Shown: piece after piece, positions 37,413 to 50,960 of the stretch
Layout: each line of letters starts with the position of its first letter
How positions within the stretch are numbered: position 1 is the stretch's first letter
Source: Paramecium tetraurelia
Taxonomy: Eukaryota > Ciliophora > Oligohymenophorea > Peniculida > Parameciidae
Length of the DNA stretch: 64,000 bases
Reading direction: 5' to 3'
Assembly (NCBI RefSeq): GCF_000165425.1
Contig: NW_001799177.1
Coordinates: 1 to 64,000 of the forward strand
Translations under genes and position numbers: made by a program
Notes under the pieces: generated by a model
Told to the model about the DNA's origin: nothing
Databases searched by the model: none
The model's input: the letters and a program-made list of their open reading frames with translations, nothing else

Positions 37413-38135
37413 CTCTTAAATTTATTATTAATTTATTTATATAAATTTCAATGATCATATTTATGTAATTTATAGTTTTTGATATCAAAATTAAGTATGA
37501 TTACTGTATTATATCATTTTATTTCCCAGATGGTTCAGAATCTCAAATCCCTTTAGTCAATCAAGTTATCATTTGTTTGATCAAATTTTTTAATAAATTA
37601 TAATTTACTCATAATTTTTAATAATTATAGTTTACAAAATTGGCAACTGAAATGCGTTTCATGACCTAATCTAGAAATTAGAGTTAATGATGTGAACATA
37701 AATATTGAAATTTCTAAAAATAGATTCCAGATATCCAGAAACTCAAACAATTAATGGGTTCTCTAGATTGATGAATGTTTCTATTCAATTTGTTAGCAAT
37801 TTATACATTTTGCACACAGTATTATTATAATTGGTGAAAAATAAGGAAAAACTTAATTTCTAGAATTATATAATTTAATGAATAAACTATCATATTATAC
37901 AGGATCATAAAGTTTCAAATATCAATTCTATATGATTATGTCAGAATGCTCTATGAATTGGTTATATGGAAGTATGCCATATTGATAAGTTTTGAAAATT
38001 TTGCCATTAATTTATAATTAAATAATGCATCATGTTTTTGATTAAATTTACAACATCCACCCATATTATCCAATTTAATACGCACTTAGTTGAGTATAAG
38101 CTGTAATTTTATAATGATTAAATGGTTTAAATAAT
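37413..38135. other. Long AT-rich divergent intergenic region
   Basis: This lies between divergent genes. I see no protein-like frame, repeat or RNA gene here. It presumably contains both promoters. Confidence 0.6.
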
Positions 38136-39112
38136 ATGTCTGAAACAACTTAATGGATTTATAAGAGCAAAGAACTTTTGAAACCAATTGTGGAGACTCA
38201 ACTCATCGGAGTGTCAAGAGCAATCTTAGGATTACCGATGGATCATTTCTTTGATCGCTTTAAAACTTTGATCTAGGCTTCCTAAAATAGCAATTTCAAA
38301 CAAGTAAACATTTATAGCAATTATAGCTATTTTTTGAAAGTTACTATCGAAATGGAATCTTTCGTGGAATATTCGCAGGGTTCTCATCATAAATAAGCAT
38401 TTAATTATTTAAATAATACTATAGGTAAATTCTCAAGCATATTTAGATGGCCTATGATGATTTTTATCCCTAAGTTTTATATGGAAGTCTTGCCCACAAA
38501 GATTAAGGAGTGGGCTCCTGCACTTCATAAAGGATTGGCTGGAATAACGATTGCTTTGTTTGAGTCCCTTGTAACTTGCCCATTCGAACGAGTTAAATGT
38601 TAATTAATGACTTAATAATAATCAAAATCAGGTAGTAGATCTCAGAAATATTCCTAGTTCTCAAGTATATGTGGCAACACGATGGAGGAATCAAAGGGTT
38701 TACTAGAGATTTGTTCACTGGCATGGAAGTCATGGTTCTGAAATAAGTTGTTTCCTGGACAAATTATTTATATTGGGATCATAGGGTTAGATATTTTTTC
38801 AAGGAACGTCCATCATCAAAATTGACAGTTTAAGAGATTGTCCTTTGTTCTATTTTTACTGCAATTCCCAATATCATCATTGTGTAACCATTTGATATGA
38901 TTAAAACATAATTTTAAATGGAAAATAATCATTAAATAAAACATCTATCAATTTGGAATGCATTTAAAAAAGTGTATTTAGAAAAGGGAATACCTGGTTT
39001 TTATGCTGGTTGGTAGATGAGATTTTGTTAATTCATGTTCTAAGCATTACTAACAACTCCTGTTATGGATTACTTAGAAAGATAACATGGCATCCCATTG
39101 GAAGTGTTATGA
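38136..39112 (+). CDS. Mitochondrial carrier family (SLC25-like) protein
   Basis: 301 residues after removing introns of 23, 22 and 26 nt. Three tandem carrier units are visible through their P-x-[DE]-x-x-[RK]-type signatures: LPMDHFFDRFKT (degenerate), CPFERVKCQL and QPFDMIKTQF. The paired G-x-Y/F-G-like sites also appear (KGFTRDLFTG, PGFYAGWQMRF). Length is standard for the family. Such proteins exchange metabolites across the inner mitochondrial membrane; the substrate cannot be read from the sequence. The start MSETTQWIYKSKELLK is the first ATG, and the stop is TGA at 39110-39112. Confidence 0.85.
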
Positions 39113-39406
39113 TCATTTATATGTAATTTATTTTATACTGAATGGTAAATCTTATAAAATCTATCTAATTAAAACATTTCAGTATCGTTCGATTCTGAAA
39201 AACTGAAAGTTGTTAGTGAATTAATTAATTAGCTCTCACAATGTAAACTTAACAATAACAAACTTCTTGCATTATAATATATTATAATTCTTATTATATA
39301 GTCTACACATCTTTTCCTTGGAATTAAAAATTATGGAGTTAGAAAATTAAAATACTAATGATGAATTAGCAGGAATGTATTGATGTTGAATTGCCATAAT
39401 TTTAAA

Positions 39407-40904
39407 TCATTAATCATCTGGATCAGCTTGCTAGTCTTATCCATCTTAACCATCTTGACCTTCAACTTTTTCTGGCTCAGGGGGTTTGGGTGGATTTTTA
39501 GGATTTGGTTCAGGAAATTCTGATTTATCTTCTGGTTCCAATTATAAGTCATTGTTTTGGATGGGCACATAAGCTGCTTGTGTATCTTTGAATCCATAAC
39601 CAACATAAAAAAAAGCCCATTGATTTTGCTAAAAAAATTGTTGTTAATAATACATTGGCAACTGTAACAGCCCCGCTCCAAGTGTAGTTTTTAAGTATGA
39701 CAGTTGCATAGACATTGTTGCCAGAATTTTCGTCTTTAGGTGGATATATCATTTAATCTCCGAAAGTTTTAATTAGCCAATTAGTTTGATAAAATGGTTC
39801 GAGTGGACGATCTTCAGCAATTCCCTTTAATCTTGTTGTTTCACTATCAAGATCTGGATTAGCCTCTAGTAAAGCCTTTTATTCATCATCAGATAATCCA
39901 TCTGTGTATAATGTTATTCTTCCTTATTTTAATATTTATGCAGGAACATGAACCCAACTGTCTGGATTTTACAACTCAGCAAATTCTGGAATTTTGAAAT
40001 CTTCTACAAATTCCAATTCCTTAGCTAGATAGATAGATAAATGTATTAATTACGATTATCATCTTTTTATTGATAAAGTCCTTTTGGTGCAATTAGATTA
40101 GCATGTAGAATCCTTACTAATTGGGCTTTTAAATAGTGTTTTTCTTTTCCAGGAAAAGGAGGATAAGTTTTTAATTCTTAATTCAAATTTCCTGTACAAA
40201 CATATTTTATTTCTCTAGCCACTTTAACTTAGTCTGGTGTTACCAATGGTAATTCATTCCAATCAGTCAATACTAAGGATTTAGGTGTTAATTACTATCG
40301 TTTGTGACCCAGAAAGTATAGTAATTTACACCATCTCCCCTGGGTTCAGCATTAGGGGCTAAATAATCGGTTGGTAATTTAGGGACTACTCCTCTGGCCA
40401 CATAATAATCAGAATTCCTACATAGTATCTTTCCAAAGAATGTCATCTCAGTTGCATTAGTTTCAATCTGAAAATAGATATTGATATTTACACTTAATTA
40501 CTTAATGCTTAATTGGATCTAGTAGGTTTCTTCCTCTCCAAAACCATAACCTGCAGCTTCTAACAATCTGGCTGATGAAACAAAGTCTTATAAAATAGTA
40601 GGCATTTATGCAACTGTTTGACCCTACAATTTAATAGCCATTATACTTTCAGTAATTGTGAAACCCTCTTTACCCAATCCGCAAATTCAGGGATTTTGTC
40701 TTTAAGATTATTTACTTCACTTTCAGATGACAATTTTTTGAAAAGAAATCTATTTTTTTTTGTGAAATCCGATAAGAGTTCGATTGAGTTCATATCCTTG
40801 TGATTGCTTTACAAGACTTCATTAATGAAGCTGTTAATGTGATCAAAAAGGGTGACACCGTTGACATCTGTGTGAGATTTCAAAACCTACGATAATTTAC
40901 TCAT
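39407..40904 (-). CDS. Radial spoke head protein, RSP4/RSP6 family
   Basis: 457 residues after removing five introns of 23-29 nt, one of them a 24-nt intron (40468-40491) that is a multiple of three and has no in-frame TGA. Family features appear in order: EAAGYGFGEEETY, NATEMTFFGKILCRNSDYYV, GDGVNYYTFWV, LPLVTPDQVKVAREIKYVCT, FPGKEKHYLKAQLVRI, WSGAVTVAN and FFYVGYGFKDTQ. The tail is acidic and proline-rich (PEPNPKNPPKPPEPEKV). RSP4/6 forms the radial spoke head of 9+2 cilia, which relays signals from the central pair to the dynein arms. The start MSKLSQVLKSHTDVNG is the first ATG. Confidence 0.92.
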
Positions 40905-40930
40905 TAATATATATATAATAAAATTTCATA

Positions 40931-41886
40931 TCAGTTATTTAAATCGTCAAAATAGGAATGCTTCAAAGCCTCTTTTGCTTTGATTCTTGCATAAGGATCA
41001 TAAACAATCATCTTAGCAAGTAGATCTAATCCTAATGGACATAAATTTGTAATATCCTTTCACAAAGAAACAGCAGGATTTGTTATGAGTTGGCCATCCT
41101 GGAAACTACTCTTGAATACTAACTCCTGTCCATGTAGACTTCTTTGTAATTCCCATCATCTTAAATATCTTGAATAACTAATCAATCTCGAAATCTCCAC
41201 AAAATAGTGGTCATTTCTGAGCCATGTCAGCAAATATACAACCAAAAGACCATATATCCACTGGAGGAGTTGAGTATTGTTTCTGTCCCAGTAAATTTCT
41301 GAGGCTTTGTACCATAAGGTAATGACTTCATGATATATACTGAATGCTCTTGCCAATCCAAATTCTGTTATTTGAGTGTTTCACTATTTTAAGTCTATCA
41401 AAATATTTTAAGGCTTTAAATCTCTAAGAATAACTCTGTTCTAGTGGCAATTATTTAGTGCTTATAAAATCTAGTGAATAAACTTCTTCACTTAGACTTT
41501 ATCTAACTAACTAAGTTACATTTTCCATGCACTTTTTTAAATCTAAATCCACAAAGACAAAGATAAGTATAATTCTTGATTCATCATAAACTACATCTTT
41601 TAGAAGAACAATATTTGGATTTAGACCTAGTATTTCTAAATATTCTTACTTCTTTCAATAATGAAATCTCTCTAATGGAAGTTAATGGAACTACTTCATC
41701 TTTATGATCCAATCTTATTTTCTTTAATACCACTATTTCCCCAGTTTGATTATTTTTGGCCATATAAACCAAGCCATAGGTTGCTTTACCTATTTTTTCT
41801 GATTTCTAATATCTCTCTTTACTTTATAAAAAATTCATTAATAACAGCGATTCTTTAATTTTCTTATATTGCTATGTATCATCCAT
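40931..41886 (-). pseudogene. Cyclin-dependent kinase pseudogene
   Basis: A CDK-family kinase is recognisable from end to end but is broken. In order: [32 protein letters not shown], the PSTAIRE-like [85 protein letters not shown] and LDLLAKMIVYDPYARIKAKE. Breaks are visible. A one-base gain and a nearby one-base loss around 41365-41387 leave a TGA at 41381-41383. Frame is lost near ~41290 between SEI and LLGQKQYS. TGA replaces Arg between DMAQK and PLFCGD (41211-41213), and frame is lost again after GWP. HRD is changed to LRD. It cannot make a full kinase. Confidence 0.88.
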
Positions 41887-42239
41887 TTTGTATTGCTTAT
41901 CTCTAAACAACCAGTGTATAATAAAAAATAATAAATTGCTAAACTAATAAACATGAATTTGATTTTTCGATGATAAATTATCTTCATTATTGTTTCTCTA
42001 ATTATACATTTTATTACTTCTTTTCTATTTCTATCATAACAATTTCATAATGAGATTGCTGTTAATTCCATGAAGTTTTAAGATCATCTCTTTTATGTTA
42101 AAGTACATATTAATAACTTTGCTTATCCAATATGTAATTTCTATCTTTTAAAATAATGCATTATTTTCATTGTATCATTATTATTATCATCCATTAATCT
42201 GTAATAAAATATATTTATAACTTCATTTTTATTAAAGTT

Positions 42240-42600
42240 TTCTACTTGCGCTTGATTTCATTGCATCATTAATTAATCACAAATTTGTAAGCTAAGATTT
42301 TCAGTCATTTGATACCATTTCACAGATTGCTTATCATTTTATACTTGCAACTGCTATTAAAAAAATGTATTGAATTTCCTTTTTTAGATTAAAATTCAAT
42401 TTAACCATAGTATCTATAAATTTAGTATTCTTAACTTCTACTAATATACCCTCCAAAAATACAGTCAATAAACTCATGGTTTATCAATTAATATATTATA
42501 GAATTCTTATTAGTCTTTGTTTATATGTTTGAAGTCATTAATAAGTTATAACAATAATATTTCCTTTTAAATTAATAGAACTTTTAGACCGATCCATATT
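42240..42600 (-). pseudogene. Decayed unknown coding relic
   Basis: Successive protein-like fragments lie on the minus strand in shifting frames: GLKVLLIQKEILLLQLINDF then HINKDQQEFYNILIDKP, MSLLTVFLEGILVEVKNTKF then IDTMVKLNFNLKKEIQYI, and QSVKWYQMTENLSLQICDQL. Each ends in TGA, or loses frame where the next begins. No family is recognised. The rest of 41887-43071 is AT-rich and shows nothing else. Confidence 0.35.
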
Positions 42601-43071
42601 CTAGTCAGCCATCATTTTATTTAGAATAAAAACTTCATTAAATATATAAATTTAATATAAAATAACTCTTAATAAACAATAATGGATTTAACATCATCTC
42701 AATACCTGATTCAGATTAATACTAATGATACTTTTCAATTAATTTAAAATATAATATAATATTGTATATTGTATTTTTCCATGAAATGATTTATTCATTA
42801 AATCCAACAAGAATTTAATGTTCTAATTTACAACTTATTCTCAATTTACTTCTTGTAATAGCATCCTAATCATTGATAAACATTTAAGATTAAATATTTA
42901 TAAACATTTAAGTTAAATATTGATACCAATCTGATCAATATCATGAATGAAATAATAATAAATGTATGAATTACTGCAAATTATCTAAAGGTCTGAGAAA
43001 TAGTCTTTATAATTAGAATCTTAGTATTTATTTATTTTGTTTATATAAAATCAGTTTCAGTTCAATATCAC

Positions 43072-43316
43072 TCATTATTACCTTGCTTGAGCTTTTTCTG
43101 GGTTATTCTAGAGCAAATAGTTAGCTATAAATTCAATGGGATTAGGAGGTCTTAATATTTAAGAAAAACTCACCTCACTTTTGCTACTTCAGTCATGGCC
43201 TGTAGTAGAAGTGGCACTACAGTTTGATCCAAGTAATTTCTAATTGGAAGGGCTTACAATTATTTCATTTTCTAAAAGAATAAACTAGATAATAGTACTT
43301 CCTCTTCACTTGACAT
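43072..43316 (-). CDS. DPY30: Dpy-30 domain protein
   Basis: A 73-residue protein with one 23-nt intron inside the motif. The sequence RNYLDQTVVPLLLQAMTEVA followed by KVRPPNPIEFIANYLLQNNP is the Dpy-30 dimerisation motif almost in full. Dpy-30 forms a dimeric four-helix bundle. In chromatin it is a subunit of COMPASS/SET1 H3K4 methyltransferase complexes, and in cilia similar proteins dock to amphipathic helices of radial-spoke proteins. A protein this short, with little else, fits COMPASS Dpy-30. The start ATG at 43316 (MSSEEEVLLSSLF) is the only one available. Confidence 0.9.
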
Positions 43317-43885
43317 GTATTTTTTATTTGAAATTAAATTAATATCATTTAATTAATGCAAGATTATAATACTATATATTGAAAACTTACAATATATTTG
43401 AAATTTAAACTAAATGAAAAATGTTCAATTCTGCACAATAAATTTCAAACTCAGCGATTTCTCTAATAACCCATTAGTCAACAGATATAATCAAAGAAAA
43501 TGTATTTAAATAAAATACATCTCAATTCATTTTACTATTTACATTGATTTATGCATGATCTAGCAATTGAAATAACTAGCGCGATCTGTGCCAAATTTAT
43601 CTTGATATTTCTGAAACAAAGAAGTTACCGAATTAAATTTATAGCTATTATTCATTTTTTACTTGTTTCAATTTTAATGATGTAGTAATTTATCAATGTT
43701 CTTAATCATAAGCCTAATAATTTTGTCATCTTATTTTAAATACTATTAAAACTAACGAACTCATTCTAAAATTCAATATCAAAAGATATCAATTAACAAA
43801 ATTCTATAATAAATAGTATTTCACTGTAATTTTTAAATTTTAAGACGATTTATGAGTTATCAGATTAAATTTAAATCAAATTTGG
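43317..43885. other. AT-rich spacer
   Basis: No convincing coding frame, repeat or RNA gene is seen on either strand. Confidence 0.5.
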
Positions 43886-44132
43886 ATGTTATCTCATATT
43901 CAAAGTGGTCCTACATTTTATAAGGGCAAGAATCCAATCAAGATTCTGCCTCCACTTATAGTTGAGTTCTCTTAGAAGGTAAGCCAATTTAATTTTTGTA
44001 TAGTGCATATCTATGTACAACACCATATTTTAGAATATATATTTAATCATAATTAATTAAAGAACTTCATTCAAACTCTTAATGGGTATTGAGCTTATTT
44101 ATTTCCTCAAATAGTTCTTCAAATACCCATGA
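43886..44132 (+). CDS. Doubtful small gene overlapping the next one
   Basis: ATG at 43886 opens MLSHIQSGPTFYKGKNPIKI then LPPLIVEFSQK. A 25-nt GTAAGC...TAG intron (~43979-44003) follows, then a poor second exon to TGA at 44130-44132. The first exon looks coding, but the second does not and overlaps the 3' end of the minus-strand gene. It may be a remnant or a short gene with a different 3' end. Confidence 0.3.
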
Positions 44133-44399
44133 TTGGGATTCAGATATCGCTTGAATTGAAGAAAGCTATTCTTCTACTTCTACGGGATCATTCTGGATTA
44201 ATTCAATGAGTTATTATTCATCTTAACGTTTAGATTTGCGCTTAGTTCTTTTTTTCTTAACTCCTTTATCGGAATGATTTTAGATATATTTTTCACCAAC
44301 TTCGCTAACTACCACCTTTCGAATTTTATTGCATAATTATTCTATAGAGTTAGATGATTCTTCTTGATTTTAAGATGAAACCTTCCTTTTCGATAACAT
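44067..44399 (-). CDS. Small unknown nuclear-like protein
   Basis: 110 residues, no intron. MLSKRKVSSQNQEESSNS opens the protein. The middle has a strongly basic patch GVKKKRTKRKSKRQDEQQ, which resembles a nuclear-localisation signal. An acidic end follows (NDPVEVEEQLSS, SWVFEELFEEINKL). No domain is recognised. The start is the first ATG and the stop is TGA at 44067-44069. Confidence 0.55.
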
Positions 44400-44520
44400 T
44401 CTCTCGTTCTCTCGTATAATAATTATAAATTTAATAAATTACAATAGATTGCTAACTTAATCTAATATAATTAAAATCAAAAAATTAATTTATAATAATT
44501 TAATCACAGAAGGACAGAGC

Positions 44521-47081
44521 TCAATACATCTTTAACACCTTTGAATAAGAATTCAAAATATCGACAATAATTTATGAAAATTGAACATCTTCCCTGCAAA
44601 TCTTAATTCCCTGGCTTTCTGGGAATTTCAGCAATGCTTCATTCAATTCTTTTATTTTTTCACTATTGATAACTAACAATAATTACATGAAGTGAGATTT
44701 GTCATTGCATTTCTTTTAGTCAATCAATAGTAATATCTGCCAAAAGACGATCTTTATCAAATGAACTTGCTTATTCTCAATCAAACTTTTGGTTAACTCC
44801 TTAATATTCATATTAAATAGAGTTTGATTAATTTCATTTAGATTGATTGATTCCTATCGCATAGACAAATAGGCTTATTAAAATATTTCGATCAATTGGA
44901 ATCGATAGAAATATTTAAATAATTTGGATTCTTTTGCACAACTCTTAATTTTTGAATGTAGGTTTTCAAGATTCTTTGCTTGCAATTGTCTCTTTTCAAT
45001 TTAAGACCCTAATCTAATTATGCAGTATTAGTTGACAATCAAACAACTTAGGATAAATACTAGTTATGTTTCATGATATAGGTAAATTGCTGTTTCTAAA
45101 AGGATTTCAGAATTTTAATTTAATAATTACTTCAAATAGACACTCATTTCATCTAACTTCAAGATCAGGATTGTGTGACAATCATTAATCTAATTCATAG
45201 TGTATGATTTTTCCAATTGCTATTAAAATTCTTTTAATGAATTATGTAGATTCTTTTCAAAGAACAAATTGATCATTTCATTGGTAATGTTTAGTAATTC
45301 TTCTTTTCCAAAGATGATTTCGAGGTTATCTCTGACATTTTTTTCATTCAGAACCTACGTAACATGATTAGACTTCTATAATAAGTTAGCAATGGCTTCA
45401 ATATTATAGGAACAAACACTCATTATTAAACAAGAAATAAGAGGATGCTTATTTTATGTGAAATTAACAAGGTTATCAATAACAAACTTTTTTTGCTTTT
45501 CAGCCTAAGCATTTTGCTATGTTTTCATATGCAAATCTGAAAGAACTGTATCTAATATAAAATATTCTACCTATGAAAGACATTGATTTTAGTACTTATA
45601 TAATTCACTCAAAATGTAGTCATATCTTTACAAAATAATATTGATTCTTAGACTTACTGTAGATTGTGGTATGGTTTCATGAAGATCTATAAGTTTCCAA
45701 TGAAAGAAAGCCTTTTTTGATTCTTGTTCAGATCTTTCATAGACCACAAATTAATCAGAACAATGAGTGGTCTTCAATGTTAACCAAATGTAAAAGTCCC
45801 TATCTTTTTGAAATTAGGTTTATTCAAATACATCGTAAGCATCACTCACATCTAATAATAACCAATAACATTATTGCAACAATATATCACAACATTGTTG
45901 TCTTGATTTCTCCTCAACATCATTTTGATTCAGAATTTCTTACTTCTGTAAATCGAAAAAACTTAAGAATTATTAAGCAATCCTTTAATCACTTGATATC
46001 AACCCAGAAAGGATCTTTTAAGCCTCATTAGCTTTTCCGCATCTCATCAATAAAAAGAGGATTCCACTCGGAAAAAACTGCCCTATTTAATACAATTCAG
46101 TGGTTTGTAAATAAGGAAGGTAAAACTCTTTGAATTTTCTATTCAAATTCTATAAGTCCAAATGACCTACTTATTTAAGCATTTCACTCTCTAAATGGGC
46201 TACTGTATTGCGAATTATCTTCTCACTATAATGTAATTGAAATTCGATACCATTTTTGTTATTAATTCAATGTATTTGATATATTCTTAAATTAATCTGC
46301 TAATAATCTCATCTCCACATTATGATTTGTTTCGAAAAGCTCCAGTGTTCTAAACAGCTTCTCATATATTGATAGATCATTCTTGTTTTTGATGAAATTT
46401 GAAAGCACTTAATATAAATGATTATCTATAAATAATTTTTCCAGAATTGCTTCATTATATTAATTTAGCTAAATTTCATGTGACACTAATTTTTCAGTTC
46501 TGTTTGAAGAAGTGAGTATATCTACCAACCTTTCCTTCTGTCTAACTGTTGTCTTCAGTTCGGTTTTGTAAAAGGAATTATATATCTAATTTGATTACTT
46601 GAAGTATTTACTTATTTATTTTTTTAGAACTCTTGTTAAATTTACGAAAAATTTCGAAAATTATCAATTTTAATGCTAGAATGATATTACTCTTATTTTT
46701 TCTTCATCTCTTGATTGATCCTGTCTCCCAACCTTTTAATGTGATCACTCAAATAGTCAACATTGCCTTAATTTAGATGAGATTTTTTGAAGAGGTAATC
46801 CACCTTTAATCCAATATCCTCAATCATAAAGTCTATCTTAAGTATTGCTAATTACTTTATGTTTTCTTGAGCTTAATAGGTAAATCAAAAATGTTTGAGA
46901 TTCTTTTTCTTAGATGATCTGTCTATTATGCTATCAAAGCTAATTCTTAATCCTACGCTTATTTATTTTACTATGTCTAATCTTTATTTTGTGCAATCTA
47001 TTTCAAAACTTAAGATGTCGGCAAATTAGTATTAAAAGTGACACCAATTCCTGCATTCGCCTTATAACTATTTTATTGCAT
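44521..47081 (-). CDS. Nup93/Nic96-like helical protein with in-frame TGA
   Basis: After removing introns of 26, 26 and 25 nt the frame holds 828 codons. The order is short N-terminal region, coiled coil (VDYLFKKSHLNQG, HIKRLGDRINQEMKKKQEQ), then a long all-helical solenoid. LFLLMRCGKANEAQKILSGL resembles the conserved helix of Nic96/Nup93 nucleoporins, which are linkers of the nuclear-pore inner ring. Other segments (CYWLLLDVSDAYDVFEQ, KKCNDKSHFMQLL) fit a nucleoporin-type solenoid. The family call is moderate. Codon 57 is TGA (46885-46887), between NLKHF and FTYQAQENIKQL, and no normal intron removes it. It could be a nonsense mutation of TGG, an error or a read-through codon. The stop is TGA at 44521-44523. 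Confidence 0.55.
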
Positions 47082-47179
47082 TTTTTATTTTAAATTAATC
47101 AAATAATTTCTTCATTTTATTTATTATCTATACCTAAATTCACAGACATTACTAGATAAATTACTATCCCATTACTTAT

Positions 47180-47475
47180 TCATATTAATTCAACTTTAGA
47201 ATCAAAAACAAGATTAGGACAAGTATAAAGGACTTAATAAGATCGATTAAAAGTACAGTAAGGATATGGTATAATATTATTTTGTACATATTTATGAAGA
47301 ATCTGATAAAATTGGAGTAAATAAAGAAGAAACGAAGATATAATAAATCTTTTGAGATCATGCAGAATAATAAAATTAGCTTGCTATTAGTACTGAAATT
47401 CTGATGCCTTTAAATTAATGCAATTAAGAATATGAAAAGAATTTGTGATACGATATTGATAAATGAAGGGTTTGT
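47180..47475 (+). pseudogene. Relic of a BAR-like coiled-coil gene
   Basis: A plus-strand frame reads KYSKDMVQYYFVHIYEESDK, KEETKIQQIF, TGA, then DHAEQQNQLAISTEILMPLN and QEYEKNL, TGA, YDIDK. The pieces stay in one frame and are interrupted by two TGA codons. TEILMPL...EYEKNL is reminiscent of the BAR/F-BAR helix but this is weak. There is no good start. It is probably a truncated pseudogene. Confidence 0.35.
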
Positions 47476-47502
47476 TTAATGATTTTGTATATATAATCAG
47501 CA

Positions 47503-47800
47503 TCAAATATATGCAATTACTCCATTAATTTCTTTACAATTTTTAAGTTTTGCTTTGATTCTTAATCTAGAGAATGATAATTCTAATTTACTTTTCTTAA
47601 GATTTGACTTCTTTCCCTTAGAGTGTAACTTTGCTATATTCTGCATCTTCATTAATATTTTCTGGGTTTGTAAAAACATTGGGTATTTTGGTTTCTTTAG
47701 AGTCAAGATAATCGGCATTAATTCTTGGGTCCTTCTGTTAGACAAAGTATCTGACTCTTGAGAATTAGAATGCTTATCTAATGGTCTTTACAATATTCAT
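47503..47800 (-). CDS. Small probable mitochondrial protein
   Basis: 90 residues with one 25-nt intron near the C-terminus. The N-terminus MNIVKTIRQAFQFSRVRYF is basic, hydroxylated and without acidic residues, typical of a mitochondrial targeting peptide. The mature part reads DPRINADYLDSKETKIPNVF and EDAEYSKVTLQGKEV. No family is recognised. It is divergently arranged with the gene at 47864 (63 bp apart). Confidence 0.5.
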
Positions 47801-47863
47801 AATTAAATTTATACAAATTATGTCAAACTTAATATTGTTGAGATAATATAATTATTAACTTGA

Positions 47864-49320
47864 ATGATTGCAATAGTGTAAACTCCAAGCACGGTGAATT
47901 CAAATAGACAAAGTAAAACAGTAACTTATTGATTGCACCCTAATTAGCCTGGAGAATATAATCACTTCAGGAGAATATTAAAAACAAGGCAGAGATTCCC
48001 ATCAAGTTCCGATTGTAAATTCAGGAAATCTGAAACTGCTCCCTTAAAAAAATAAAGTGCAAATTAAGTAATGGAGAAGAAAGTTCTTCAAACTTTGTAA
48101 GATAGACCCAAGACTCAAACAGATATCCCCGAAAGACCTCCTGAATATTATAACTTATTCAATTTACCCTACAAGAACTACAAATATTAGAGACCTCCTG
48201 GATAAATAAATGTGGAGGAGTATTTAGAAGGAACCTACAAATTAGGGAAAATTATTGGAATTTGGGATAAAAGTTTATTGCATAAGAAATTGAATGTGAA
48301 TAAGTATCTCTTGATTTCATGACCTTAGTCTTCAGATCAAAAGGAGCAATTATACTTCGGATCATCTCATTAAGGCAAGGAAACCATAAGGACCATCGAG
48401 TTGTTTAGAAACTATATATATCGCTAAACTTCAATTGGATAATGAGCAATCTGATGAAACATTAATTAAAATGAAGTCCATGGAGGACAATCTAAAATAA
48501 GATATACAGAGGTATATTGTGGAAGGATCGGCACATCCACTGTAAATCAAATTCCCATCATAATCATACATTTTGAATAGATGGACAAGACAATCAATTG
48601 GCTAAGAATAGCCATAATGCTCAAAATGCGAATTGATCCCAAAATTCACTTTTCAAAAGAATTAAGTTAACAATAGTGTGGAATCATTCAAAAGATCTAT
48701 GATTCAATTTCAGTCATAGGACACTTCTTCATAAGTTACTGAACTGCCATAACCAATGAAATTTTATAAATTTGAGTAAAGTATTATTATTGATAGAGCA
48801 GTCCAAAAATTAATTCAATTTTGCATCTCTACAAAACCAAAGGAATGACAACATTCTGTTTAAGAGAGAGTTTCTTATGTTTAAAGAAACCAATAATAGG
48901 GGATAGACTTTTATTGAGTTTTGATTTGAGTCCTCAGAATAATGATGAGAAGGTCTCTTACAAATAATTTTGCCATTTCATACGAGTCTTCATTCACAAG
49001 AAAGCAAATTTGAAGGAAATGATAGACAGTGTGTTGAATGTAAGTAACTTAAATAATGCTAATAGTTTTATGATCCGGAGAAATAACAAAAAGTTACAAA
49101 TAGAGAATTTATTAATATCAATAGGATACTTTGTGAGTAATTTAAAGAGAAACATCCAACAGTTAAACCGATTTATTAAGAGTTGATCTAAAACTTTAAA
49201 TTGTCGAAAGTAATAAGTGATGAAAATGATACTTATTTTGATTAATAAGCATTTAAACATGTTTTCATATCAAATTAAATGCACATCTAGGATATTATAG
49301 ATTTGATTAGTGATGAGTGA
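47864..49320 (+). CDS. Unknown protein with C-terminal EF-hand-like region
   Basis: 450 residues after removing introns of 27, 25, 26 and 26 nt. The N-terminus is basic and proline-rich (RPPEYYNLFNLPYKNY). A pair of cysteines (CSKCELIPKF) may bind metal. The C-terminal region holds FDLSPQNNDEKVSYKQF and FYDPEKQQKVTNREFI, two loops with EF-hand-like spacing in which several acidic ligands are missing, so calcium binding is doubtful. No named family is recognised. The stop is TGA at 49318-49320, 31 bp before RuvBL1 on the same strand. Confidence 0.6.
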
Positions 49321-49351
49321 TTAATTAATAAATAAATTAATTTTTATAAAC

Positions 49352-50844
<1,493 letters not shown>

Positions 50845-50960
50845 GTTTTATATTTAATATTAAGTAAACATTTTGTATATAGTGAATTCTTATGAAATAA
50901 TTTAAGGTTTATGTATAATACATTTACAAATTACTATTAAAATTAATTATTATACATTTT

